Source: Deltaproteobacteria bacterium
GTDB lineage: Bacteria > Myxococcota_A > UBA9160 > UBA6930
Length of the DNA stretch: 55,496 nt
Assembly: GCA_002687015.1 (NCBI GenBank)
Contig: NYZB01000189.1
Location: 1 to 55,496, forward strand
Direction of reading: 5' to 3'
Part shown: piece after piece, positions 40,854-48,594 of the stretch
How the letters are laid out: every line of letters begins with the position of its first letter
How positions within the stretch are numbered: position 1 is the first letter of the stretch
Notes under the pieces: generated by a model
Seen by the model: only the letters and a program-made list of their open reading frames with translations
The model's database searches: none
What the model was told of the DNA's origin: nothing
Made by a program: the position numbers and the translations under genes

Positions 40854-41918
40854 TCAGTCCTCGGGGACCAGGGCTTCGAAGCGCGACTTGTCCATGGCCT
40901 TCAGGTAGGCGTCGCGGGGGTTGATCACGTCCTGCTGGACCAGGTCCATCAGGGCGTCGTCCATCGCCTGCATGCCGTCGGACTTCCCGGACTGGATGAC
41001 CGAGCTGATCATGGGCGTGTTGCCCTCGCGGATCAGGTTCGGAAGGCCCTGGGTGCGAAGCAGGATCTCGTTGACGGCGACCCTGCCCTTGCCGTCGGCC
41101 CGCGACAGCAAGAGCTGGGACACGACGGCGGCGAGCGATTCGGAGAGGCTGATGCGGACCTGTGCCTGCTCGCTCGCCGGGAAGGCATCGATGATCCGAT
41201 CGATGGTCTTGGCCGCGCCGTTGGTGTGCAGGGTGCCGAAGACCAGCATGCCCATCTCGGCCGCGGTGATCGCCATCGAGATGGTCTCCATGTCACGCAT
41301 CTCGCCCACCAGCACGACGTCCGCGTCCTGCCGGACCGCCGCCCGCAGCGCCGGGGCAAAGCCCTGGGTGTGCTCTCCCACCTCCCGATGGGACATGACC
41401 GACTCGCGATTCTGGTGCACGAACTCGACGGGGTCCTCGATCGTCACGATGTGCTTGCTCTGCTCGCGGTTCACCTTGTCGATGATCGCGGCCAGGGTCG
41501 TCGACTTTCCCGAGCCGGTGGGACCGGTGACCACGACGAGGCCCTGGGTCAGATCCGCCAGCCGCCCCACGGCGGGGGGCAGGTTCAGGTCCTCGAGGGT
41601 GATGATCTCCTCGGGGATGATCCGGAACACCGCCGCCGCACCGTTCTGCTGGTAGAAGTAGTTCGTCCGGAAGCGGGCCACGCCCTCCAGGCCGTAGGCG
41701 AAGTCGAGGTCGTGGGTCTCCTCGTACTCTGCCCAGTGCCGATCGTTCGCGATCGGCTGGAGCAGCTCCAGCAGCTGCTCCTGGCCGAGGGTGTCCCAGC
41801 CCTCGATCGGCTCGAGATGGCCCTTGGCGCGGATCCGCGGCTCGAGCCCCGCCGCCAGGTGGAGATCGGAGCCGTCGTGTTCCTTCAGGTAGCGGAGCAG
41901 GTCGTCGACCTGGGGCAC
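40854..41918 (-). CDS. pilT: Type IV pilus retraction ATPase PilT
   Basis: A 354-residue hexameric ATPase. The N-terminal SDLHLAAGLEPRIRAKG, Walker A GPTGSGKST at residues 132-140, Asp-box TIEDPVEFVHQN, Walker B VVLVGEMRDMET, and the HTNGAAKTIDRIIDAFP His-box are all standard. The C-terminal region with VNEILLRTQGLPNLIREG matches retraction-type PilT. GTG at 41918 has AGGAG upstream. It lies nine bases after a divergent paralogue (41928), so the two are co-transcribed. It powers pilus retraction in twitching motility. Confidence 0.95.
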   Translation of the reverse strand: MPQVDDLLRYLKEHDGSDLHLAAGLEPRIRAKGHLEPIEGWDTLGQEQLLELLQPIANDRHWAEYEETHDLDFAYGLEGVARFRTNYFYQQNGAAAVFRIIPEEIITLEDLNLPPAVGRLADLTQGLVVVTGPTGSGKSTTLAAIIDKVNREQSKHIVTIEDPVEFVHQNRESVMSHREVGEHTQGFAPALRAAVRQDADVVLVGEMRDMETISMAITAAEMGMLVFGTLHTNGAAKTIDRIIDAFPASEQAQVRISLSESLAAVVSQLLLSRADGKGRVAVNEILLRTQGLPNLIREGNTPMISSVIQSGKSDGMQAMDDALMDLVQQDVINPRDAYLKAMDKSRFEALVPED

Positions 41919-41927
41919 GCTCTTCTC

Positions 41928-43421
41928 CTAGGCGCCGGGGATCTTGCGAGGGTCGTCGCAGTGACGGATCGCCTCTTCCCGGGTGATCGTCCCGGCCGTG
42001 ACCAGCTCGGCCAGGCTCTGTTCCAGCAGGCACATGCCCTGGGTCATGCCGGTCTGCAGCATCGAGCTGATCTGGAAGGTCTTGTTCTCCCGGATCAGGT
42101 TGCCGATCGCCTTGTTGGTGACCAGCACTTCGAGGGCCGGAACCCGGCCCTGTCCATCCGCGGTGGGGATCAGTCGCTGGGAGACGACCGCTCGCAGGGA
42201 CTCGGAGACCATGTTCCGGATCTGGTCCTGCTGCTCGGCAGGGAAGACTCCGACCAGTCGGTTCACGGTGCGGATCGTGCTGTTGGTGTGCAGGGTGGCG
42301 AGCACCAGGTGACCGGTCTCGGCGGCGGAGAGCGCCAGCGAGACCGTCTCGAGATCGCGGAGCTCTCCGATCACGATCACGTCGGGGTCCTCGCGAAGGG
42401 CGCCCTTGAGCGCCCGAGCGAAGGAGTGGGTATGCGCGCCCACGTTGCGTTGGTTCACCACGCAGCGCTTGGAGGGGTGCACGTACTCGACGGGATCCTC
42501 GATCGTGAGGATGTGCTCCTTCCGCTCGGTGTTGATGATGTCGACCATCGCCGCCAGCGTGGAGGACTTCCCGCAGTTGGCCGGGCCGGTGACGAGCACA
42601 AGCCCCTGGTGGTAGTTCGTGAACTTGGCGAGCGAGGTGGGAAGGCCCAGATCCTCGAGGGAGGGCGCCTCGTCCGGGATGTGCCGGAAGACGCCATCGG
42701 TCCCTCTCTGCTGTCGGAACAGGTTCGAGCGGAAGCGACCCAATCCGGGCACGGAATAGGCGAAGTCGATCTCACCGCTCTCGAGGAAGGTCGTTCGTTG
42801 CTTCTCGTCGAGCGCCGCCAGCAGCATTCGTTCGGCGGCCTCGGGCTCGATCGGCGCCTCTCCCGCCGCCTCGAAGCGGCCATGAAGGCGCAGGCGCAGC
42901 GGGACCCGACTGTGGACGTGGATGTCGCTCGCGCCGCGCTCGACACCCTGGCGAAGCAGGTCCAGCAGGGGCTCGACGTCGCCCGGACGCACCTGCGGCG
43001 CCGGCGCCGCTGCCGGAGCGGGCCTGGGCCGCGACTCGGCCTTCTTCGCCGGAGTCTCCCCTGCGGGCGGGGTCTCGGGGGAGATGGGCGGAGCCTCGCG
43101 AGGGGGTGCCTGGGCGGCCGGCCTCGTCGCCACCGGCTCTTCCGCTGGCTGGCTGGGAGCCGCCTCGGCGGCCCCGGCCTCGGGAACGGGGACCTGGGTT
43201 TCTGCGCTCTGCTTGGCCTTGGCGCGCGCCACCACCTGCTGGCGGGCGCGCAGCACCTGTTGGAGCTGGGCCTCGGTGAGGTGGCCCAGCTCGACCAGGA
43301 TCGCGCCGAGGTTGCCACCGGCCGTGCCCTGACGGTGGGTGGCCTCCGCCAGCTGGTCCATCGTGATCAGCTTGAGGTGGAGGGCGATGCGGCCGAGCAG
43401 CGGAGCGGGACGGTCGGTCAT
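41928..43421 (-). CDS. PilT/PilU-like ATPase with a GspE-type N-domain
   Basis: A 497-residue protein with three parts: residues about 1-65 resemble the MshEN/GspE N-domain (IALHLKLITMDQLAEATH, LGAILVELGHLTEAQLQQVL); residues about 68-145 are a Pro/Ala/Glu-rich linker; residues about 146-497 are a PilT-like ATPase. The Walker A is unusual, G279-P-A-N-C-G-K285-S-S in place of GPTGSGKST, while Walker B (VIVIGELRDLET) and the HTNSTIRTVNRLVGVFP region are normal. It may be a PilU-like partner or a regulated retraction motor. Co-transcribed with pilT. ATG at 43421 fits the N-domain start. Confidence 0.88.
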   Translation of the reverse strand: MTDRPAPLLGRIALHLKLITMDQLAEATHRQGTAGGNLGAILVELGHLTEAQLQQVLRARQQVVARAKAKQSAETQVPVPEAGAAEAAPSQPAEEPVATRPAAQAPPREAPPISPETPPAGETPAKKAESRPRPAPAAAPAPQVRPGDVEPLLDLLRQGVERGASDIHVHSRVPLRLRLHGRFEAAGEAPIEPEAAERMLLAALDEKQRTTFLESGEIDFAYSVPGLGRFRSNLFRQQRGTDGVFRHIPDEAPSLEDLGLPTSLAKFTNYHQGLVLVTGPANCGKSSTLAAMVDIINTERKEHILTIEDPVEYVHPSKRCVVNQRNVGAHTHSFARALKGALREDPDVIVIGELRDLETVSLALSAAETGHLVLATLHTNSTIRTVNRLVGVFPAEQQDQIRNMVSESLRAVVSQRLIPTADGQGRVPALEVLVTNKAIGNLIRENKTFQISSMLQTGMTQGMCLLEQSLAELVTAGTITREEAIRHCDDPRKIPGA

Positions 43422-43507
43422 GATCGCCGCCTTATCGGCCCGGGGACGGGTCCGCCTGAGCCCGTCGGCCCGACCCGCGAGGGGGACGGCTCGGGCCGTC
43501 CTTCCGC

Positions 43508-43513
43508 TAAGGT
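43508..43513 (+). promoter_or_regulatory. Candidate -10 hexamer (TAAGGT) upstream of DAHP synthase gene
   Basis: TAAGGT ends eight bases before the ATG at 43522, and no Shine-Dalgarno is present. It is consistent with a leaderless or two-base-leader transcript like those proposed elsewhere in the window. Confidence 0.3.
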
Positions 43514-43521
43514 GGCCCGCG

Positions 43522-44577
43522 ATGATCGATCGCACCGACGACCTTCGGATCCGGGAGCTTCGGCCGCTCCTCCCCCCCGCCATCCTGATCGAGGAGCTCC
43601 CCCTCGGGGAGGAGAGCGCTCACGTCGTGGCCCAGGGGCGCCGCGACATCCAGGCGATCCTGCGCGGCGAGGACGACCGCCTCGTCGTGGTCGTCGGGCC
43701 CTGCTCGATCCACGATCCCGAGGCGGCCCTCGAGTATGCGGATCGCCTCGTCGAGGTCGCCGACACGCATCGGGACCAGCTCTGCGTGGTGATGCGGGTC
43801 TACTTCGAGAAGCCGCGCACGACCGTGGGCTGGAAGGGCCTGATCAACGATCCCGATCTCGACGAGAGCTTCCACATCAACGACGGCCTCCGGAAGGCGC
43901 GGGGCCTGCTGGTCGAGGTCGCGGAGCGAGGGCTCCCGGCGGGCTGCGAGTTCCTCGACCCCATCACGCCCCAGTTCATTGCCGACGTCGTGTCCTGGGG
44001 AGCGATCGGCGCGCGCACCTCGGAGAGCCAGGTCCATCGCGAGCTGGCCTCGGGCCTGTCGATGCCCGTCGGCATCAAGAATGGCACCAACGGCAGCATC
44101 CAGATCGCCATCGACGCGATGGGATCGGCGCTCCACCCGCATCACTTCCTCTCCGTCACGAAGCAAGGGGTCGCGGCGATCGTCGCGACGGGCGGAAACG
44201 AGGATACCCACATCATCCTGCGCGGCGGTGAGAACGGCCCCAACTTCGAGGCTGAAGCGATCGCCGAGGTGGTGGCGGCCCTCGAGAAGGCCGGGCTGCG
44301 GCCGCGGGTGATGGTCGACTGCAGCCACGGCAACAGCAGGAAGGACCACGAACAACAGCCGGCCGTCGCCTCCGCCCTCGCCCGTCAGCTGCGCGCTGGC
44401 TCGCGCCACGTCTTCGGGGTGATGCTCGAGAGCTTCCTGATCGACGGCCGCCAGAACTACGATCCCGAGAACCTGGTGCGCGGACAGAGCATCACCGATG
44501 CCTGCATGAGCTGGGAGCGCACCGAGCCGATCTTCTCCGAGCTGGCCCTTGCCGTCGAGGCCCGCCGCAAGACTTGA
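43522..44577 (+). CDS. aroG: 3-deoxy-7-phosphoheptulonate (DAHP) synthase, AroG type
   Basis: A 351-residue class I DAHP synthase, the first enzyme of the shikimate pathway (phosphoenolpyruvate plus erythrose 4-phosphate). Landmarks: VVVVGPCSIHDPEAALEYA, VMRVYFEKPRTTVGWKGL, GARTSESQVHRELASGLS, VGIKNGTNGSIQIAIDAM, and MVDCSHGNSRKDHEQQP. The class is usually inhibited by aromatic amino acids; the isoform here is not decidable. It would supply aromatic precursors for the ammonia-lyase route encoded in the same window, though it is not linked by operon. Divergent from the PilT-like gene. Confidence 0.95.
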   Translation: MIDRTDDLRIRELRPLLPPAILIEELPLGEESAHVVAQGRRDIQAILRGEDDRLVVVVGPCSIHDPEAALEYADRLVEVADTHRDQLCVVMRVYFEKPRTTVGWKGLINDPDLDESFHINDGLRKARGLLVEVAERGLPAGCEFLDPITPQFIADVVSWGAIGARTSESQVHRELASGLSMPVGIKNGTNGSIQIAIDAMGSALHPHHFLSVTKQGVAAIVATGGNEDTHIILRGGENGPNFEAEAIAEVVAALEKAGLRPRVMVDCSHGNSRKDHEQQPAVASALARQLRAGSRHVFGVMLESFLIDGRQNYDPENLVRGQSITDACMSWERTEPIFSELALAVEARRKT

Positions 44578-44627
44578 GTGGGGCTCGCCTGAGGCTCGCG
44601 GTTCTGGAGTCTCGGGCGCAGGGATCG

Positions 44628-45260
44628 CTAGGAGCGGGTCGCTCCGGCGGCTGTCGTCTTCTCCTTGAGCCGTCGGAGGACCTCTTCCGGCCCTCCGCGG
44701 GAGAGGACCTCCTTGAACTGGCTGCGGAAGCTCGAGATCAGGCTGACGCCCTCGATCTTGACGTCGATCACGCGCCAGCTGCCGCCGCGCTCGCGCAGCC
44801 GGTAGTCCATGGTCACGTCGTCCGCGCTCCCGCCGACGATCCGGGTCATGATGGTGACGTCGCCGCGCGGCTCGGCCCGCTCGCCCGTGACCTCGACGTC
44901 CTGCTGCTCGTAGCGGTCGATTCGCGTGCCGTAGCTGGCCGAGAGGTGGTCGCGGAAGGCATCGACGAACTCGGTCTTCTGGGCGTCGGAGAACTTCTTC
45001 CAGGAGCGCTTCAGGACGAGGCGCGACATGGTCTCGAAGTCGAAGTGCTCGCGGGCCACGGCCTCGATCCGGGCCACCCGGGCCGGGGATTCCAGGCCGG
45101 GCTCGCGCAGGACGGCCAACACCTCGTTGATCGTCGTGTCCACCACCTGGCGTGCGCCCGCCGTCTCGGGAGTGGCCGAGACCGAGCTCCCGGAGACCAG
45201 CAGGCCGACGGCCAGCAACGCCGCTGCGGCAACCTCAGTCAGCCGGCTCGGACGGCTCAT
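44628..45260 (-). CDS. mlaC: Phospholipid transport protein MlaC (Ttg2D-like)
   Basis: A 210-residue periplasmic lipid carrier with a signal peptide (about residues 1-29, ending SVSA). The mature part shows the MlaC outline: VVDTTINEVLAVLREP, HFDFETMSRLVLKRSWKKFS, FRDHLSASYGTRIDRY and the closing VIDVKIEGVSLISSFRSQF segment. It shuttles phospholipids between the outer-membrane MlaA complex and the inner-membrane MlaFEDB complex. ATG at 45260 overlaps the MlaA gene by 26 bases; a longer frame to 45365 runs far into mlaA. Confidence 0.92.
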   Translation of the reverse strand: MSRPSRLTEVAAAALLAVGLLVSGSSVSATPETAGARQVVDTTINEVLAVLREPGLESPARVARIEAVAREHFDFETMSRLVLKRSWKKFSDAQKTEFVDAFRDHLSASYGTRIDRYEQQDVEVTGERAEPRGDVTIMTRIVGGSADDVTMDYRLRERGGSWRVIDVKIEGVSLISSFRSQFKEVLSRGGPEEVLRRLKEKTTAAGATRS

Positions 45261-45984
45261 CGTCTTCCAGATCGTAGAAATCCTCATCCTCTTCCTCTGC
45301 GTCCTCTTCTCCGTCGGCAACCTGCCTCGCCCTTGCCTGGAGGTAGGCATTGCGGACGAAGACATAGTAGTCCAGCGCGGTCTTGCGGTTGTCGGCGATC
45401 TCCTCGAGATACTTGGCTCGGGCGTTGATCACGTCCAGCGTCGAAACCCCATAGGCCGTGGGCACCGTCATCAGGTCGATGGGCCAGGCCAGGAGATCGC
45501 GGCTGGAGCTCGGACCGAGGAAGGGCACGACCAGGTAGGAACCCGGACCGAAGCCCCAGACTCCCAGGGTCTGGCCGAAGTCCTCGCGGTAGTGCGGGAT
45601 CTCCGCCATCGAGGCGACGTCGACGAGCCCGACGATCCCCACCGTGCTGTTGACGAGGAAACGCCTCATGTCGGTGCCGGCCCGGCCCGGCTTGCCCTGC
45701 AACAGGTCGTTGAGCCCGGTGCGGATCATCCGGAGGTTGTCGAAGAAGTTCCCGATCCCGGTCTGGACGAAGTCCGGGAGCACGAAGTCCCACCCCTTGG
45801 CCACGGGCTCGAGGATGATCCTGTCCACACCCTCATTGAAGGCGAAGACACTCAGGTTGGTCTCCTCGTAGGGGTCGGGTCCGTTCGTCGCGCAGCCGTT
45901 CGTCAACGCGACGCCCAGGAGCAGCACCGACAGGATGCCTAGGGGTTTCCTCTCATTCCTTCGACGTCCCGCGGCGCGCATCAT
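45235..45984 (-). CDS. mlaA: Outer-membrane lipoprotein MlaA (VacJ)
   Basis: A 249-residue lipoprotein: signal sequence with a somewhat imperfect lipobox, LTNGC with Cys31, then DPYEETNLSVFAFNEGVDR and the NFFDNLRMIRTGLNDLLQG, DMRRFLVNSTVGIVGLVDVAS, DFGQTLGVWGFGPGSYLVVP segments that form the MlaA ring. The C-terminus has a long acidic tail (EEDAEEEDEDFYDLEDDE). It extracts misplaced phospholipids from the outer leaflet. Start and end overlap mlaD and mlaC, so the four Mla genes form one operon. Confidence 0.93.
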   Translation of the reverse strand: MMRAAGRRRNERKPLGILSVLLLGVALTNGCATNGPDPYEETNLSVFAFNEGVDRIILEPVAKGWDFVLPDFVQTGIGNFFDNLRMIRTGLNDLLQGKPGRAGTDMRRFLVNSTVGIVGLVDVASMAEIPHYREDFGQTLGVWGFGPGSYLVVPFLGPSSSRDLLAWPIDLMTVPTAYGVSTLDVINARAKYLEEIADNRKTALDYYVFVRNAYLQARARQVADGEEDAEEEDEDFYDLEDDEPSEPAD

Positions 45985-46442
45985 TCACCACCTCCGAGTC
46001 CGGTGTCGTGCACAAGGGTGCCGACCAGCTTCTCGATGTTCAGGGCACTCTCCGTGAAGGATAGGGTGTCTCCCGGCCCCAGAAGCTCATCCTCTCCGCC
46101 GGGCTCCAGGGCCACGAACTGGTCGCCCAGCAGGCCGGAGGTGCGGATCGACGCCGAGGTGTCGACGGCCAGCTCGAGGGCGGCATCCACGTCGATCTCC
46201 ACGCGGGCACGCAGATCCTCGTCGAGTGTGATCTCCACCACCTCTCCGACGGGCACACCCGAGATGACCACGGGGGCGCGGGGCGCCAGCCCTCCGATCT
46301 CGTCGAAGCTGGCGTGCAGCTGTAGGCCGCGGGGGCCCTTGTAGGTGAGTCCGCCGAGCTGGATCGAGAGATAGGCCAGGGCCGCCAGCCCGGCGAGAAC
46401 GAAGAGGCCGACCGTCAGGTCGCGGGTGGTTTCGCTCGGCAT
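45981..46442 (-). CDS. mlaD: Lipid-transport substrate-binding protein MlaD (MCE domain)
   Basis: A 153-residue protein with one N-terminal membrane helix (about residues 10-27, VGLFVLAGLAALAYLSIQ) and one MCE domain (LHASFDEIGGLAPRAPV, VVISGVPVGEVVEITLD, SASIRTSGLLGDQFVALEPG). Six copies form a hexameric ring over the MlaE permease. Overlaps mlaA by ATGA at its end; 18 bases after mlaE. Length is normal for the family. Confidence 0.94.
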   Translation of the reverse strand: MPSETTRDLTVGLFVLAGLAALAYLSIQLGGLTYKGPRGLQLHASFDEIGGLAPRAPVVISGVPVGEVVEITLDEDLRARVEIDVDAALELAVDTSASIRTSGLLGDQFVALEPGGEDELLGPGDTLSFTESALNIEKLVGTLVHDTGLGGGE

Positions 46443-46460
46443 CCGTGGTCTCCCGATGTC

Positions 46461-47240
46461 CTAGAAGCCCCAAAGGGACGTGAAGATGTAGTCGGCGAGC
46501 AGGATGCACACCGAACCCGTCACGACGGTGGAGGTCGTGGAGCGGCTCACCTCGGCCGTGCTGCGGCCGGTGGTGTAGCCGCGGAAGGTCGCGATCAGCG
46601 CCACGAGGGCTCCGAAGAGCAGCGCCTTCAGCCCGCTGCCGACGATGTCGGTGTCGAAGACCACAGCGCTCTCGAGGCTCGCGAGGAAGATGCCCGCTTC
46701 GAGGCCCAGGAGCCGGACGCCCACGAGGTAGGAGCCGAAGATCGACGCCACGATGAAGAGCGCCGAGAGCAAGGGCATCGAGAGGGTCAGGGCGATCGCC
46801 TTGGGGGCCACCACGAACTTCACGGGATCGACGGCCATGGTTCGCATGCCGTCGATCTGCTCGGTCGCGACCATCATGCCGATCTCGGCGGCCATGGCCG
46901 AACCCGCGCGGCCGGTCACCAACAGGCCGGTCAGCACGGGTCCCAGCTCCCGGATCATCGAGAGGCCGACCACCGCTCCCAGCGTCTCCTCGGCGCCGAA
47001 GCGCACCAGCACGTAGTAGAGCTGGAGGCCGAAGACGAGGCCCACCGCGAGCCCCGAGGCGCACACGATGGCCAGGGAGAGGACGCCGTAGTCGTAGGCC
47101 TCCCGCACGATCCGGTGGAATCGGAAGGGTCGCCGCAGGGATCGGGAGACGATCCGACCACCGAAGCGGGCGATGCGGCCGAGCTCTCCAATCGACCCCA
47201 GGGTACGCGTCCCCAGACGCTCCACGGCGCTTCGAAGCAT
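46461..47240 (-). CDS. mlaE: ABC permease MlaE
   Basis: A 259-residue membrane protein with about five hydrophobic helices and the coupling region GLSMIRELGPVLTGLLVTGR followed by GSAMAAEIGMMVATEQIDGM, the EQ-loop signature of MlaE permeases. ATG at 47240 is chosen over one at 47291. It is the first gene of the mla operon in the window; the ATPase MlaF and the STAS protein MlaB are not encoded here and must lie elsewhere. A 199-base gap upstream has GC-rich dyads but no clear promoter. Confidence 0.93.
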   Translation of the reverse strand: MLRSAVERLGTRTLGSIGELGRIARFGGRIVSRSLRRPFRFHRIVREAYDYGVLSLAIVCASGLAVGLVFGLQLYYVLVRFGAEETLGAVVGLSMIRELGPVLTGLLVTGRAGSAMAAEIGMMVATEQIDGMRTMAVDPVKFVVAPKAIALTLSMPLLSALFIVASIFGSYLVGVRLLGLEAGIFLASLESAVVFDTDIVGSGLKALLFGALVALIATFRGYTTGRSTAEVSRSTTSTVVTGSVCILLADYIFTSLWGF

Positions 47241-47439
47241 CGGCCGCCTAGGCTCCCAGCCCCGGGCCGGTGGCGAGGCATCCGCCGGCACCCTGGCGGC
47301 GCCCGGGTCGGCTCGCCGGATCCAGCGGGTTCGCGCTCCCTTCGCTCATGCTCGGCACAAACTAGCCGACAATCCGGTCCGCTTCGCCCGCGAGCCCGGC
47401 CCGGGCGCGCAGGCCCGGACTCGGACTGGGGGTCCGGAC

Positions 47440-48594
47440 TCAGCCCGCAAGTCCAGCTCGTGCCTTGCGGACGATCTCGAAGCCCACATCCAGCAGGGCT
47501 CGGCGCCACTTCCGATCGGCCGGGCGGAACACCTCGAGCAATTCGCTGCGAATCGCCTGGGCGCGTTCCGAATCGGGCGTGCCGTGATGGTGGAGCCAGT
47601 TGTCCGCGCGCAGTGCCCAGAAGATCCGATCGGCGGTGACCGTCCCGAACTCGGCGGTGAAGGGCGTGAACTCGCTGGCCGGGTCGGCCTCCTCCGTGAG
47701 CCCACTCTCGATCACCCCGCTCAGCGGAGCCGACACGGACTCGCCCGCCCGGGTGCTGCGAAATGCCCCGCCATACCAGGCACGGCCGCGCGCGTACACC
47801 GGGTCCTGGGGCTCCAGCTCGGTGATCAGCTCGGCCTCGCCCCAGGGGCCCAGCCCCGTGTGGACGTCGATCCAGGCGATGCGCGGAATGCCCCGGAGCT
47901 CGGCGCGCGCCAGCTCCCTGAGGAGCAGGTTGCTGGGCTCGGGGGCGCAGCCCCCATACTGGAGGCCCGTCGGGTGGTCGTGCTGGCCGACGCTCAGCAC
48001 CTCCTGGATCCGGGCCCCGCCGTGGGCGCGCGCGAAGGCGGCCAGGGCCTGGGCGGCGCGCCGGTCGTGCTCCTCGTCGAGCACCTCGGGGTTGAGATGG
48101 GGGTACAGGGCCTCGTAGTCGGGCCGGGGCTCGTGGTCCTCGGGGTGCCGGAGGAAGTTCCGGTTCAGGTCCACGTTGTTCTCGTTGACCCGTCGCCCCG
48201 CGGCAAAGCCCCAGGGGTTGACCGCGTGCACGAGCAGGAGCGCCATGTCAGCGGGGAGCTCGAGGGCAGGGGCCTCGGCGAGCAGGAGGAGCTGGAGCGC
48301 ACTGCCGGAGAAACCCTCCACGCCGTGGGTTCCCGAGCTGACGACCAGCAGGCTCGCCGGCTCCGCGGGGCCGAGGCGGGCGGTGTCGATGGCGAGCTCC
48401 CGATCGGTCTCTGCGTCGCGGCACGGCAGCGGGTGGCTGGTCACGCGGGCGCCCCGTGTCTCGGCGGCGCGCAGGAAGGCGCGCCGCGCCGATGCGTAGT
48501 CGGAGGCGAAGAGGTCGGCGGGGTCGAGGGACAAGGCGGGTCTCGGACTGGCGGCGGGAGAAGAGTGCTCACGGTTAGAATACGGGCCGCCCAT
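47440..48594 (-). CDS. DUF2817-type zinc carboxypeptidase-like protein
   Basis: A 384-residue protein resembling the DUF2817/M14-like group: VVSSGTHGVEGFSGSALQL, HAVNPWGFAAGRRVNENNVDLNRNF (only the first 13 and last 12 residues are quoted as separate parts), and IAWIDVHTGLGPWGEAELI carry the zinc and substrate residues of carboxypeptidase folds. Its natural substrate is unknown. The ATG at 48594 shares CCATGG with the antiporter's ATG on the other strand, and a TTG at 48534 near LSLDPADLF is an alternative start. No other members of a pathway lie beside it. Confidence 0.72.
   Translation of the reverse strand: MGGPYSNREHSSPAASPRPALSLDPADLFASDYASARRAFLRAAETRGARVTSHPLPCRDAETDRELAIDTARLGPAEPASLLVVSSGTHGVEGFSGSALQLLLLAEAPALELPADMALLLVHAVNPWGFAAGRRVNENNVDLNRNFLRHPEDHEPRPDYEALYPHLNPEVLDEEHDRRAAQALAAFARAHGGARIQEVLSVGQHDHPTGLQYGGCAPEPSNLLLRELARAELRGIPRIAWIDVHTGLGPWGEAELITELEPQDPVYARGRAWYGGAFRSTRAGESVSAPLSGVIESGLTEEADPASEFTPFTAEFGTVTADRIFWALRADNWLHHHGTPDSERAQAIRSELLEVFRPADRKWRRALLDVGFEIVRKARAGLAG
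48576..48581 (+). promoter_or_regulatory. Candidate -10 hexamer (TAGAAT) for the antiporter gene
   Basis: TAGAAT ends 11 bases before the antiporter ATG at 48593, which would give a leader of only about five bases. No Shine-Dalgarno lies between. It lies inside the opposing carboxypeptidase-like gene if that gene starts at 48594 or upstream is counted. Confidence 0.3.

Noticed and set aside
40827..44231. 1134-codon plus-strand open frame
   Set aside because: It is antisense to pilT and its paralogue and reads as low-complexity His/Leu/Arg sequence, a shadow.
47241..47439. tRNA or small RNA gene in the gap upstream of mlaE
   Set aside because: Only short GC-rich stems (CCGGAC/GTCCGG) are seen; no cloverleaf or T-loop consensus.
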